A stretch of 64,000 nucleotides of DNA from Tuctoria greenei (Eukaryota > Streptophyta > Magnoliopsida > Poales > Poaceae). This document shows, piece by piece, positions 9,991 to 20,923 of this stretch (position 1 is its first letter; the number at the start of each line of letters is the position of its first letter). Where the stretch lies: assembly GCA_036927565.1 (NCBI GenBank), contig JAYESD010000008.1:20106100-20170099 (forward strand), in the 5' to 3' direction. The translations under genes and the position numbers were made by a program. The notes under the pieces are model-generated. The model made no database searches. It was not told the DNA's origin and saw nothing but the letters and a program-made list of their open reading frames with translations.

Positions 9991-11252
9991 GACCATCTCT
10001 GTAGTTCTCACTTGTATTTTCTCTTCTTCTTCCTCAATTTTGTAATCCCTTGTCTCCAGATGTAATCTCTTGTCTCCAGATAAATGAAATCCCCAAATTT
10101 TGCGAATTTCACTTTTTGTCTTCAACATTCTTGTCTTCACTTGGCCCCCTGGTAGATGTACACAATTTGATTGTGAACATTTACCGAGATGATATTGTGC
10201 ATTGTTGAAGACTCTTTTGCTCCGAACTTGTAGAATTTAGGTTCGAAGTCTTCAATAGTGAAGGCCCCCTGAGGTTGTCGAAGCTTAGAAGCTCCGGCAT
10301 TGTCTATTGCTGGAGCTTAGTAGCCCCGGCAATAGTCTCTATCAACGCGTAGAGCATCGATAGTTAGCCCTCCGGGGTGTCGGAGCTTGTAGCTCCGGCA
10401 GTGACCTTTGCCAACACTCAGTTTGTTGGCAGCAGACTCCATTTGCGGGGTCTTCTCACCATCTCATATTCAGCATCGACGGCTGGCCCCCTTAGGGGAG
10501 TCGGAGCTTAGTTAGCTCCGGCTTTTCTCCATCAATGTAGACTTTATTTTTCCTGCACACTTAAGTCAAGAAAAATAGTAAAATTCGTTTCTTGTCTATA
10601 ACTTTGTCGCGGCTTATGACTCTCAAGAAGATTTTAAGTCGAACGCGATTCTAAATACAACCGAATGTGATGTCTTTTATTTTAGATCAAACTGTACACG
10701 GACCCGCCTTACTTTGGCCTGCCGGGATGTAGGTAGAGTGGCTTACTTAGGGTGCTTGACCAGGCTAAGTCGATAGCACACTCCGGCCCTAGATTGGCTT
10801 GGCGTCTTTCAGGCGAGTTGGCCATGAACAATATTTGAATCCAAAAGAATCGACAATGCAACTCGAATCGTATATAAACCGGTCGAACTAAAATTTCTTA
10901 AGAATTGCACGTCTTTGTTATAGACAAGAAAGAGAAAAATAAAAATGTTGAGCCTGTACAAAATAAATGCACGTGGAGTCTATTTCACATGAAGATGTCT
11001 TTCATTATAGGTCTGGGGTACAGGGGAAACAAGTACACTCTTATGGTACGGAACCAGGCTAACGGTGTTTCATTTCTCGTTTGGCCCAGGGTAGTTAGCC
11101 ACACTTTTTAGTCCTGAGACTGTGACAAGTGTTGCATGAGCTTTGCGGACCTTTCGGGAAAGGTCCGGCTGCTCTCCCGGAGGAACTACCCGACTCTGTA
11201 CAATGACTCTATAACATACACCCCAAGTTACTCAAGACTCACCTCCGTGGTA
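9991..11252. other. spacer between accessory gene and pol in Tat copy 2
   Basis: This is non-coding. The start (9991-10090) matches the left end of copy 1 in inverted orientation and holds two copies of TTGTCTCCAGAT. The middle holds a repeated segment (10259-10540), listed separately. The rest (10560-11250) shows no frame and no other signal I can name. Confidence 0.6.
10259..10540 (-). repeat. three degenerate units of about 110 bp with PPT-like starts
   Basis: Units begin near 10262, 10368 and 10484. Each starts with a C-rich stretch (AAGGCCCCCTGAG, TAGCCCTCCGGGG, TGGCCCCCTTAGGGG), followed by a short palindrome of the type TCGGAGCTTGTAGCTCCGGC. On the sense (minus) strand the starts read like the element's polypurine tract, AGGGGGCC. 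A further PPT-like GGCCCCCTGG lies at 10143. Confidence 0.55.
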
Positions 11253-14200
11253 TTAAGTGTAGAACTTACGGAGGTGCTCGATGTTCCAAGGATTAGGGAG
11301 AAGTGTCCCATCCTCGGTAGCCAAGCGAACGCTTCCGGGACGGGATACTTTAATCACTCGGAAGGGCCCCTCCCAGCCGGGGGAGAGTTTGTTTAACCCT
11401 TCTCTGGATAGTATTCTCCGTAGCACCAGATCGCCTTCCTCGAGTTGTCGGTTGTGTACATGCCGTTGGTGATAACGCCATAGAGCTTGACGATATCGGG
11501 CATTCCGAACAGCTGCTTGGCACCTTACCTCCTCAAGGAGGTCTAGGTCTTCACGTCGGAGCTGGTCCTGCGCGGCTTCGTCGAAGGTCCGGACCCAGAG
11601 TGAACCCAAGGTGATTTCCGGAGGATGGATTGCTTCAGCTCCGTACACCAGGAAGAAGGGTGTTTCTCCGGTTGACCGGTTTGGAGATGTCCTGTTGGCC
11701 CATAGAGTGGGCGGAAGCTCTTCGATCCAGTTGGCTCCATGTTTCTTCAAACGCTCATAGGTGCGCGTTTTGAGTCCTTTAAGATTTCAGCATTTGCTCT
11801 CTCGGCTTGGCCATTGCTGGTTGGGTGAGCTACGGAGGCGTAGCAAACCTGTATGCCGAGGTCTTCGCAATATCCTTGGAATGCGAAGCTTGTGAATTGG
11901 GTCCCATTATCAGTGATGATTTTGTTTGGGACTCCAAATCTGCATACAATGGACTGTAGAAAGTTGATAGCAGATTGCTTGTTGATTGTCACAACTGGAG
12001 TTGCTTCCGGCCACTTGGTGAACTTGTCAATGGCGACGTACAGGAACTTGTAACCTCTGACGGCTCTTGGGAAAGGTCCCAAGATGTCTATCCCCCACTC
12101 AACGAAGGGCCATGTAGGAGGTATCATTTGTAAGGGCTGAGCTGGTGTATGAATTTGCTTTGCATGAAATTGGCATGCTTCACATTTCTTTACCAGCTCA
12201 GTTGCATCCTGGAGTGCTGTAGGCCAGTAGAAGCCATGCCGAAAGGCTTTACCAACCAACGTGCGGGAAGACGCGTGGTTCCCACACTCGCCTCCATGGA
12301 TTTCTGCGAGGAGCTCGCAGCCTTCTTCCCTTGTGATGCACCGCATTAGGATGCCGTTGGCACCGCGCCGGTAGAGATCCCCTTCTACCAGTGTGTATCT
12401 TTTAGCCAATCTGACTACCCGGTCAGCGGATACATCATCGTCAGGAAGGATGTTGTCTTTCAAGTAGCTCCGGATCTCCGAGATCCATGCATCAGAGCTA
12501 ACTTGAGCTTTTGAGTCTTGCGTGCTCGGTTGCTCGGAGCTCCCGGCAGCACCTACGACCCTTGATGGCTGCCATGGTAACAGGGCCATCGGGACCGTCA
12601 GCTTCGGGATGCTGATCTCGCCCCCTTCGCTCAGTTCGGCAGGCTGAGTTGTTGGCTTTGACAACCTCCGGACAAAGGTTCCGTCAGGAGCCGGAGCTCC
12701 GGTTGACGCTTTGGTCGAGAGTTCGTCAGCTTCAGCGTTATGGGCACGCTGAACATGGTGGAGATCTAGGACTTCAAAGTCCTTCTGAAGCCTCTGGACT
12801 TCAAGGAGGTAAGCAGCTAGCTGGAGATTATTGTAGGAGCATTCACCCTTCACCTGCTTGATGATGAGCTGTGAATCTCCTTTGACCAGCAGTTGCTTGA
12901 CACCATATGACAGTGCCACCTTTAGTCCGTGGATGAGTGCTTCATACTCTGCCATGTTGTTGGTTGCCTTGAAGTCAAGGTGTACCATGTATTTCACCTT
13001 CTCCCCAGTCGGTGCAAGGAGAAGGATTCCATCTCCGGCCCCCTGCTTCTGCATGGAGCCGTCGAAGTAGAGGGTCCAGTGAGGCTCGGTGAAGGTTGGA
13101 GGTTGATGCTCCGTCTTCTGCTCACTGGGGCCCCCAGGATTTGATGGATAGGGAGTCCATTCTGCCACAAAATCTGCTAATGCTTGACTCTTGACTGCTT
13201 GTCTTGAAATAAATTCAAGATCAAATTCAGCCAATTCCGCTGCCCACTTTGCAATATTCCCAATTGAATCGGGATTATGCAAGATTGCTCGTAGTGGGTA
13301 GGAGGTCACCACCGAGACTTTGTGAGCTTGGAAGTAATGTCGAAGCTTCCTGGAGGCAATAAGAACTGCATAGAGCAGCTTATGCACCTCTAGGTATCGA
13401 GTCTTGGCATCATGTAATACTTCACTAATGAAGTACACCGGGCGTTGAATGGTCCGGACCCTCTCGAAGGGGTCCGGAGCTTCCTCTTCATTGACCCGGA
13501 CCCTTTCAGAAGGGTCTGGATTTTCTTCGGGGACCTCCGGGTTCTGGCTGGAGGAACCCGGAGCTTCTTCAGAAGGGACCTGGACCCTCCCGGAGGGGTC
13601 TGGGTCTCCTGAAGTGACTTCTTGTGGATTTGAATCTGGGAGCTGGGACCCAGACTCACTTTCAAGAACCTCCGGACCCTCCCGAAGGGGTCTGGATTCC
13701 TGATTATGGGGTAGTTCTGGTCTCTCCGCAACCAGAACCATGCTGACAACTTCGTCAGTAGCTGAGATATAAAGCAATAAAGGCTCACCAGGGTTCGGAG
13801 CTACCAGAATCGATAGGGTGGTGAGGAACTGTTTCAGCTCCTGGAATGCCTTTTCTGCCTCTTTGGACCATTGGAATGGTCCGGACTTCCTCAATAAATT
13901 GAAGAAGGGAAGTGCCCGTTCCGCCAACCTTGAGATGAACCGGCTGAGGGCTTCTAGACATCCAGTTAACTTTTGGACGTCTTTGATGCGGGTTGGTGGC
14001 CGCATGTCTTCAATGTCTTTTATCTTCGCCGGATTAGCTTCTATGCCTCGGTGACTTACCAAGAAACCAAGAAGTTTCCCGGAGCTAACCCCGAATACGC
14101 ACTTGTCCGGGTTTAGCTTTGTGCGGGTGGCCCGCAGCTTGTCGAAGACAGCCTGCAGGGTGTCGAGGAGTGACTCCTTGTTCCTGACCTTGACCACGAT

Positions 14201-15250
14201 GTCATCGACGTACACTTCCACTATGTCTCTAATGAGTTCTTCAAAGGTTTTGTACATAGCTCGTACAAAAGTTGAAGCTGCATTCTTGAGACCAAAGGGC
14301 ATGGCTGTGTAACAATACAATCCATCTACTGTGATGAATGAAGTGTGCTCTTCATCTTCCCTAGACATCCTGATTTGATGATACCCAGAATATGCGTCTA
14401 GGAAACACAGTAATTCACACCCAGAGGTGGAATCCACTATCTGATCTATTCTATGTAGTGGGAATGGATCTTTTGGACATACCTTATTTAATGTGGTGTA
14501 GTCGATGCACATCCATAGTTTCCCGTCGGCCTTGGGCACAACGACTGGGTTTGCCACCCATTTTGGATGGAAGACTTCTCGGATGAATCCAGTTTCGAGT
14601 AGCTTCTTCACTTCTTGTCGGATGAAGTTCTGCCGCTCTACGGATTGCTTCCGAGGCTTCTGATGCACAGGCCGGGCATCGGGGTAGATCTTCAGATTGT
14701 GCTCAATCACTTCCCTGGGGATCCCAGGCATTTGTGACGGTTGCCAAGCAAACACGTCAACGTTAGCCCGGAGGAAAGTGATGAGCGCGAGTTCCTATTT
14801 GTTGTTCAATCCTCCCGATATACGGGTGGTTTGAGCGGCATCGGAACCAATTTGGACGACTTTGACGGGAATGTCGGTGTCGCCGCTTGGCTGCACTCGA
14901 GGTGCAGAAGTCGAGCCTCATTGGCGAATGCTCGGGGGTTTTGGAGCTTGATCCTGCCTGGAATCCTCCTCTTGTGCCGTGGTGAGCGCATGGAGTTCTT
15001 CCAGGGCAGTTACTCCGACAGTGCGATATCCGCGGATCCGGAGAACGCCCACTGGCGTTGGCATCTTCAACACCAGATAGCCATAATGAGCAGCCGCCAT
15101 GAATTTGTACAGGGCAGGCCTACCCAAGATGGCATTAAAGGGTAAGTTGATCTGAGCGACGTCGAAGACCAACTTCTCGGTGCGGTACTTCTCCTGTGTC
15201 CCGAAAGTAACAGGGAGAGTAATAGCTCCGAGTGGGTGATGGCCCCCGGA
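11253..15250 (-). pseudogene. Tat pol: reverse transcriptase, RNase H, second (archaeal-type) RNase H, integrase
   Basis: The pol part is nearly whole. The main frame (14755-11747, 1002 codons) holds RT with FLDAYSGY (about residue 118) and the catalytic YVDD (182-185), gypsy RNase H (from PVYFISEVLHD, about 437), a second RNase H (HWTLYFDGS about 558, MAEYEAL, VKGDSQL, HNAEADEL), the integrase zinc finger (about 815-850, ending CEACQ), and the DDE core: Asp in WGIDILGP, Asp in ITDNGTQF, Glu in QAERANAE. The integrase C-terminus continues in another frame (11750-11253, ending LRKFYT) after an apparent 1-base loss near 11780. Upstream, 15172-14918 (FNAILGRPALYKF) is in the RT frame but cut by two stops. 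An acidic repeat of about 90 residues interrupts the first RNase H (13452-13724). Reverse transcription and integration are the family roles. Confidence 0.9.
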
Positions 15251-15291
15251 CCTACTCCGGAGAAAGGTCGAGAGGGGTGGAGATCCGAAGG

Positions 15292-17206
15292 TCAGAGCTG
15301 AAGCTTAGTGAAAGCTTCGAAGCTGATGAGGTTAAGCCCCGAACCTCCGTCTACCATGACGTGGTGGAGCTGGATGTTGTTGATGGTAGGCAATACCATC
15401 AAGGGTAACTGTCCTGCTCCAACCATGCTCCGGGGACAATCCGAAGCATCAAAAGTGATGGCTGTGTCCATCCACTTTCGGTGAGGTTCCGGCCTGACTG
15501 TAGGGGCTACAACGGCCATATCCCGACGCATAGTCTTGATAACGCGACGGGAGGTGATATCCCATGATCCACCAAAAATGGTGTTCATGGTCTTCCGACG
15601 CTCGTTGTCAGAGACGTCAGAATCATCGTCGACGGAGGTGTAGACGGCCTTCAGGACCTTTTTAGGATCCTGGAACCCTAACTCCTCTTCAGCTGGAGCT
15701 TCATCAACTTTTTGCTTTCCTTCCCTTTGTCGGAAAGGAGATTCTTCCCGGCGCTTGCTGTAGCGCTCGACAAGGTTTTGGACCTCCCGGCAGTCTTCCA
15801 AACTGTGGCTGCCCGTCTTGTGAATGGGACAACACACATTGGGTTTGCCACCGTCTTCAGAAGACGATCGAGGTCGCTTCTCGGGGCGTGACCCTCGGCC
15901 ACCTGGAGCTGCAGCTGCTGCAACGTTGGATGTGCCGGCCGACGGCTTCTTCTTGCCGTTGGTCTTCTTTTTCTTCTTGCCACTCCCGGAGGTAGCGGCT
16001 TCTTCTTTGGAGGGTTTCTTGTGACCCTCCGCGGCTGGTTTGGAGTGCATTTCACGGCCCTCCGCGGCTCTGGCACATTTATCTACCAAGCTGAAGAGTT
16101 CCGTGACGCTGGTGATCTCCTTGATCGCCAGCTTCTCCAACATCTTCTTGTCCCGTACGCCCTGTCTAAATGCCACAATGACAGAGGCGCTAGAGATAGA
16201 AGGGATAGTGTTTCGTACCTGAGAGAACCTCTGGATGAATGACCGCAAGGATTCCCCCCCTTTTTGCACGACTGCAAAAAGATCCAGTTCAGTGCCTGGC
16301 CGGGTGTATGAACTCCCGAAGTTGGCAGTGAACTGATGGCACAGCTCCTCCCAACTGTTGATAGAGTTGGGTGGAAGGCTCATAAACCAGGACCTGGCAG
16401 TCCCAGTTAAGGCCACTGGAAAGTAATTGGCCATCATGGCCTCATTTCCTCCGGTTGCCAAGATTGCCGTGGAGTATATCTGAAGAAATTCGGCGGGATT
16501 GACAGTCCTGTCGAATTTTTCCGGCAGGTGAGGCCGGAACTTCTGTGGCCATCTAACCATGCGCAGATGCATGGCTAAGGCTGAACAGCCTCCTCCTACT
16601 CCTTCAGGAGTAGAAAGGTCCTGTGCTTCTCGTCTTTCACGGGCACGCTCAATATGGACTCGGCGGTCCTGCTGGCGGTATCAGCGATCAAGCTCCGCTC
16701 GGAAGTCGCGGGAGCCTGGATACCGTATGAGTGCGTCGAGCCCCGGAGGGCAACGACGTTACTTGTTGTGACGCAGCACGTCTCCTGCTATTGGAGACAT
16801 GCGGACCAAGTCTTCCAGACAAAGTCCGCCGCTGCGACGGGGCTCTTCCTGAAGGAGGAGGACCCTGGTTGCTGAGGCGTTTGGCTGCTGCTGCAACCAA
16901 ATGCTCCACATCAGCCCTCCACTGCTCCAGTGCATCCCGAGATGCATCCGGAGGTGGTGGGCGTTGGAGAAGAGCACGCGCTGCATGAAGCGCGTGTTCC
17001 GGGTTGTCATGATTTGTCGACGCAGTAAGCGACGCCGACGCACCATCACGTTGTCCAGCACAATTTGCTGGAGGAGATGGTGGTGGTGGGAGTGTGACTC
17101 CTGCTGGTGTTGAGGCTCCTGCTGGTGGCTGCCTGTTGGAGGGATTGCCCCCAACAGCCTGAGCGGCAGGTTGGCCGTTGGATGATCCAGCAGCAGAGTT
17201 CACCAT
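15292..17206 (-). pseudogene. Tat gag and protease
   Basis: The ATG at 17206 (MVNSAAGSSNGQ) lies about 40 bases inside the 5' LTR, the normal place for gag. The frame runs to about 16760, then shifts; a TGA at 16681-16683 follows, and the frame 16572-15292 continues with the capsid-like domain (ARSWFMSLPP, WEELCHQFTANF), a basic linker, a zinc-knuckle-like CPIHKTGSHSLEDC (CX2HX4HX4C, unlike the usual CCHC), and the protease motif VMVDGGSGLN near residue 409. DGGS in place of DTG/DSG is usual for Tat elements. A further shift near 15240 separates it from pol. gag forms the particle; the protease would process the polyprotein. Confidence 0.82.
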
Positions 17207-17226
17207 TCTCGAAATCTCAGGCGCCC

Positions 17227-17244
17227 CCTTCCTGGCGCGCCAAC
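17227..17244 (-). other. primer-binding site of Tat copy 2
   Basis: On the minus strand the 5' LTR end (CCGACA) is followed by GTTGGCGCGCCAGGAAGG. TGGCGCGCCAGG at this place is a typical tRNA 3'-end complement starting TGG. It is not the initiator-Met type. I do not assign the tRNA. Confidence 0.6.
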
Positions 17245-18093
17245 TGTCGGTGGTTGGAACCGGCAGATCTCCCTACACTACTAAAGTGATAGGGGAGTTT
17301 GATGTTCGGTGTGGGCACGCGGAGATTCAAGAAGGTGAATGGGAGTTTGACACAGGAGACACAAGAATTTACGTGGTTCGGGCCGCCTGAGCGTAATACC
17401 CTACTCCACGGATGTGTTGGTGTTGTATTAGCAGTAAGAGCTTGCCACAAGTGTATGGGGCGCGTATGATCGTCCGTCAACGTCCGTGTGTGTATCGTCG
17501 GCCTGTCCTTTTGTTGTACAAGGGCAGGCCGTTACAAGTTAGCCTGGCCCGACATGTGGCCCCGGCGGTTACTAGTATTGATACACGCTTAATTGCTCTT
17601 AATGATCCTGTAACAGGCTTTGACAGCACCGTTACTGGTGTTAAGATTGTCCGTTTAAGTGTCATTAATATGGCATTAATGACACTTAATCGGGTCTTGA
17701 AGTCCTTGGCTCTGCTTGGAAGATCCGGAGCTGTTTCAGGGTCTTCCGAAGGTTAGAAGCTGAAGATCCGACGATTGGACACGTGACAGCTCCGGAGCTC
17801 GCTGTGGGAAACAGGTAGCTCCGGGGCTACCAGACACGTGTCAGGTCTGGAGCTTCTCTTGGTCTGGGGTTAAGTCCGGAGGTGCCGTTTCGGTACGTGG
17901 CCCGGAGCTTCCCCCTTGTGGGCGGTAGCTCCGGTTTGGTTGTACACGTGGCGACCCAGGGGTTAACCATGTTGGAGAAGCGGGTCCGGTTATGTCTGAC
18001 ATGTGGGCCTTCGAGGGTCTTTAAACCAAGTAGATGATTTTCGTTTGAGATCTTTATAACCTCAAGGGGTGTACGGTTTCTAGGATGCCGACA
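17245..18093 (-). repeat. 5' LTR of Tat copy 2 (849 bp)
   Basis: It has the same ends and length as 5124-5972. The TATA position (17509-17515) reads CAACAAAA on the sense strand instead of CTATAAAA. This copy should drive gag-pol, so the change may matter. The U5 motif with CCGAACCACGTAAA is kept (near 17368-17382). Confidence 0.93.
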
Positions 18094-18098
18094 ATAAC
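18094..18098. repeat. target-site duplication (right) of Tat copy 2, ATAAC
   Basis: Identical to 5119-5123 and directly abuts the CCGACA end of the 5' LTR. Confidence 0.85.
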
Positions 18099-19559
18099 CA
18101 TTACCAAACCATAACCATCCCAAATCCCAATTTCCTTCTAATCATGTAGGTCATCCAGGCGCTCATAAACCGGGAGCACGGCTATCATGATAGTTTTAGT
18201 ACTCTGCAGAGTTTGTACCACTTTACCCACGTGTTTGTGATTTCATCACCCGTCGGCGACTAAAGAACCCCCCTCACGCCAATTACACTTCCTTTGGTGT
18301 ATGGCCAAGAGATCACAAAATAGCCTTTACAAAGGGATTACTAGTCTATTCAGACCCCATTGAGGTTTCACTGGCGGCGATGCCTTCAACTGAGCACATC
18401 TTCAACCAAGGGCCCCCTCTTGAGCCATTCGGATCCCAGGGTAGTCCCACCAATCCTCAACAAACCCAATCCGACTACCCCTTCCCCAAGCATCCACAAT
18501 GGTCCAAACAGCACCAGCAAAGCCCTAATTAATCAGCTACGCCGCACCCATACTTGGCCTCGTGGTGGCACTGTAGTCCTGGCGTATTCTCGCATGAACC
18601 GGTCCTTAGATCTAAAGCAAGCAAACCACCATAACATCCAACCCATCCACATACCAGGCTTGCTTAGATCACCCATCATATTGACCAGTTCACATTAACC
18701 AGAATATCATTGATGCATAATTAAATGTGTAGTGTTGTTTGCCATCCCAATTAATTAAGCGAAGCAAAAAGGTAAAAACCCTTCCCGACTCTCTACCATA
18801 TATTCCAGGTGACAAGGGTGGTTAAACAAATCTAGTAAACTTCCTACCATAGGATTCCCATCAAATTGACACAAGCATGCAATTTGCAAACAAAACATTT
18901 ATTTTAAAACATGATCAATATGCTTCAAGGACACTTGCCTTGCTCTGGCGGATAGGGTTGCTCAAGCGCTTCGAAGTCTTGATTATGAAAATCCTCGTAC
19001 ACGACCTCTTGAGCACTTCCCTCTACTCGTGATAACACATACAAGAATATACATACAAATCAACATGATGCACACATATTAACCAACATGCGATGACATG
19101 CATGCATGCAAAGTTCAATAATTAATTAACTACGGTTGTTTATTAATTAGATGTAACTAGTTCATACGTGTTCATATGAGTTTATGGGGGTTTTAACGGG
19201 GATTAATACCGCTGAAAATAAATTCATTGTGCAACTACGATTAAATTACGTCTATTAGATCTAATACGTCGCTAAAATTCACATCGGAAAAACGAATCCT
19301 ACCGTAGATGTGACGGCTTCGAAGATCGCGGGATGAATGCGACGCGTAGACGAAGTAGACGGCGTAAGGTCCTCCGGCGGCACGACGACGACGATCTCCG
19401 GCACACGGTGGCACCCTCCTCTTTTTCTTCCTCTTTTTCCCATCCTTTTTTCCTCTCTTTTCTTCCCTGGCGGCGCCTCTGGTGCTCCTTTTTTTTCTAT
19501 CCGGCGGCTAGGGCTTTTCTGGCGGCTCTGCGTCGGGAAAACACAAAGGCACGATCGCC

Positions 19560-19566
19560 TTTTATA
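19560..19566 (-). promoter_or_regulatory. TATA box in Tekay/Del-like LTR
   Basis: The plus strand reads TTTTATA, so the sense strand has CCTATAAAAGGCG, followed downstream by the GC-rich and A-rich part. This fits an LTR promoter reading leftwards. Confidence 0.45.
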
Positions 19567-19965
19567 GGTGCGGGCGCAATGAAAAGCTAGGGCCGGCACT
19601 GGGACTAGCGCGCGGTGCATCGCGCATGCGGGCGGCTCGGTGCATAACCGACTCGGTCGGCGAGACGCGCGGGATTGGGAGGCGCGGTCAGGCGCTGGGG
19701 CCGGGGCGAGCGGCGCGCTGCAGCGTGGGCATCGCGCGGTGGGTGGGGTATCGCGCATGTGGGCCGGTCGGCGCGGGAGGGCGAGCGCGCTGCACGGGAT
19801 CGGGGCACGCGCCAGGCACGGTCAACGAGGCGAGCGCGGGTGGGGCCAGGCGGCGGGATCGCGCTGGGTGGGCACCAAGGCGCAGGCGGTGCGGAGCCAT
19901 GCGGTCGTCGCGCGTGGGGGCGCGCGCTGCTGGTCGGGCCGCTCGGCCTGGCCAGCGGGCGGTTG

Positions 19966-20079
19966 TTTTTTTTCTCTCTCTTTTTTTTTTCTTCTTCTTC
20001 TTTTTTTTTCTTATAAATATATTATTATTTATTTATTCTTTATATTGTTTTTTATATATATTATTTAGAGATATATTTT

Positions 20080-20110
<31 letters not shown>

Positions 20111-20112
20111 TA
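19966..20112. repeat. low-complexity T/C tract and TA-rich stretch
   Basis: A pyrimidine tract of about 45 bases (T runs with CTT units) is followed by AT-only sequence with TA repeats near 20077-20110. Both lie inside the Tekay/Del-like LTR. Confidence 0.8.
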
Positions 20113-20281
20113 TTATTTTTATACTTATTCCCTATTACAAGTTTTAGGCTATAATTATTATTTTCTATTTCTTCTTTTTGCTACATCATATATGTATGGC
20201 TTATCATTTTTCTTTTATTCTATTAATACTTAACGCATGAACATGTATGCAATGCATGATGCGAAAATTGAGGGTGTTACA

Positions 20282-20923
20282 CTTATCTTGAACTCAAGCA
20301 ACACCTGCACATGAACAAACAACCAATCCGTACGAGCCAAAGTCCGCGACTTGACTCAAGTTAGTTCCAAACACAACACCTTACATGAGCACCTTACATA
20401 AGCATGTTGCAGAGCATAGCAAAACGATATCAGCCATATCAACCAAAACACACCAAAAACTTAGTAAAAGAATACTAAGCAAACTTTCCAACAATGTAAA
20501 GCAAGTTCGAATCAATTCAAAGTAAAAGCAGAACCATCGCAAACTAGCTCCATACCTTGCCAAAACTAATCGGACCTTGAGCTGGAGCTTACCAAAGCTA
20601 GCAGGACCTAGCACTGGAGCTTACCAAAGCTAGTCGGAACTAGTCAAACCAAAAGCCGAAGCTAGAAAAACATGTCAGAGCTGACCAACACAAGTCGGAT
20701 CTAGCAAAACATATCGGAGCTTAACAAAGACATGCCCGAGCTATAAAAGACATGTCGGAGCTAAATACAAAGCTCACTGGAGCTATCCAAAAACATGTCG
20801 GACCTTGACAAAACAAGTCGGACCTATTGATGGACCTTGCAGAAGCCCGGATCTAGAGTCAGACCTTGCTAAAGCTCAGAGCTAGAGTTGGACCTTGCTA
20901 AAAAGGTGTTTTAGTAAATTTTT
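20282..20923 (-). repeat. part of the 3' LTR of SIRE-like element C, cut on both sides
   Basis: It begins CTTATCTTGAACTCAAG, which aligns with an internal position of C's other LTR near 38828 (CTTGTCTTGAACTCAAG), and runs to GGTGTTTTAGTAAATTTT, matching that LTR up to about 39433. It then stops where element B begins. The missing end of the LTR is found on the other side of B (31087-31159). The left side was cut by the Tekay/Del-like insertion. Confidence 0.8.

Larger units (their letters stand above)
5124..18093 (-). mobile_element. complete Tat-lineage Ty3/gypsy retrotransposon, copy 2 (about 13 kb)
   Basis: Sense is on the minus strand: 5' LTR 17245-18093, primer-binding site next to it, gag-protease 15292-17206, RT-RNase H-second RNase H-integrase 11253-15250, a spacer with repeats, the accessory gene in antisense (6491-9990, + strand), polypurine tract, and 3' LTR 5124-5972. 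Both LTRs are 849 bp and the element is flanked by ATAAC on both sides. The second, archaeal-type RNase H after the normal one is a known hallmark of the Tat lineage. The LTRs differ by about two dozen bases counted by eye, so the insertion is fairly recent. All genes carry breaks, so the copy is probably not autonomous now. Confidence 0.92.
18094..20281 (-). repeat. Tekay/Del-like LTR (5' end at 20281), interrupted by Tat copy 2
   Basis: On the minus strand the sequence starts TGTAACACCCTCAATTTTCG at 20281, a start typical of long-LTR Tekay/Del gypsy elements. Other parts fit such an LTR: an AT-rich and pyrimidine-rich stretch (19966-20110), a GC-rich part (19600-19960), a minus-strand TATAAAA at 19560-19566, and a long downstream part. 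It continues at 4979-5123 on the other side of Tat copy 2. At 20282 it abuts an LTR fragment of element C at an internal position, so it was inserted there. The rest of this element lies outside the window. No frame in it is convincing as a gene. Confidence 0.6.

Noticed and set aside
19279..20147. GC-rich frames that look like a plant first exon
   Set aside because: They lie inside an LTR-like sequence with a minus-strand TATA box, have no domain, and overlap each other on both strands.
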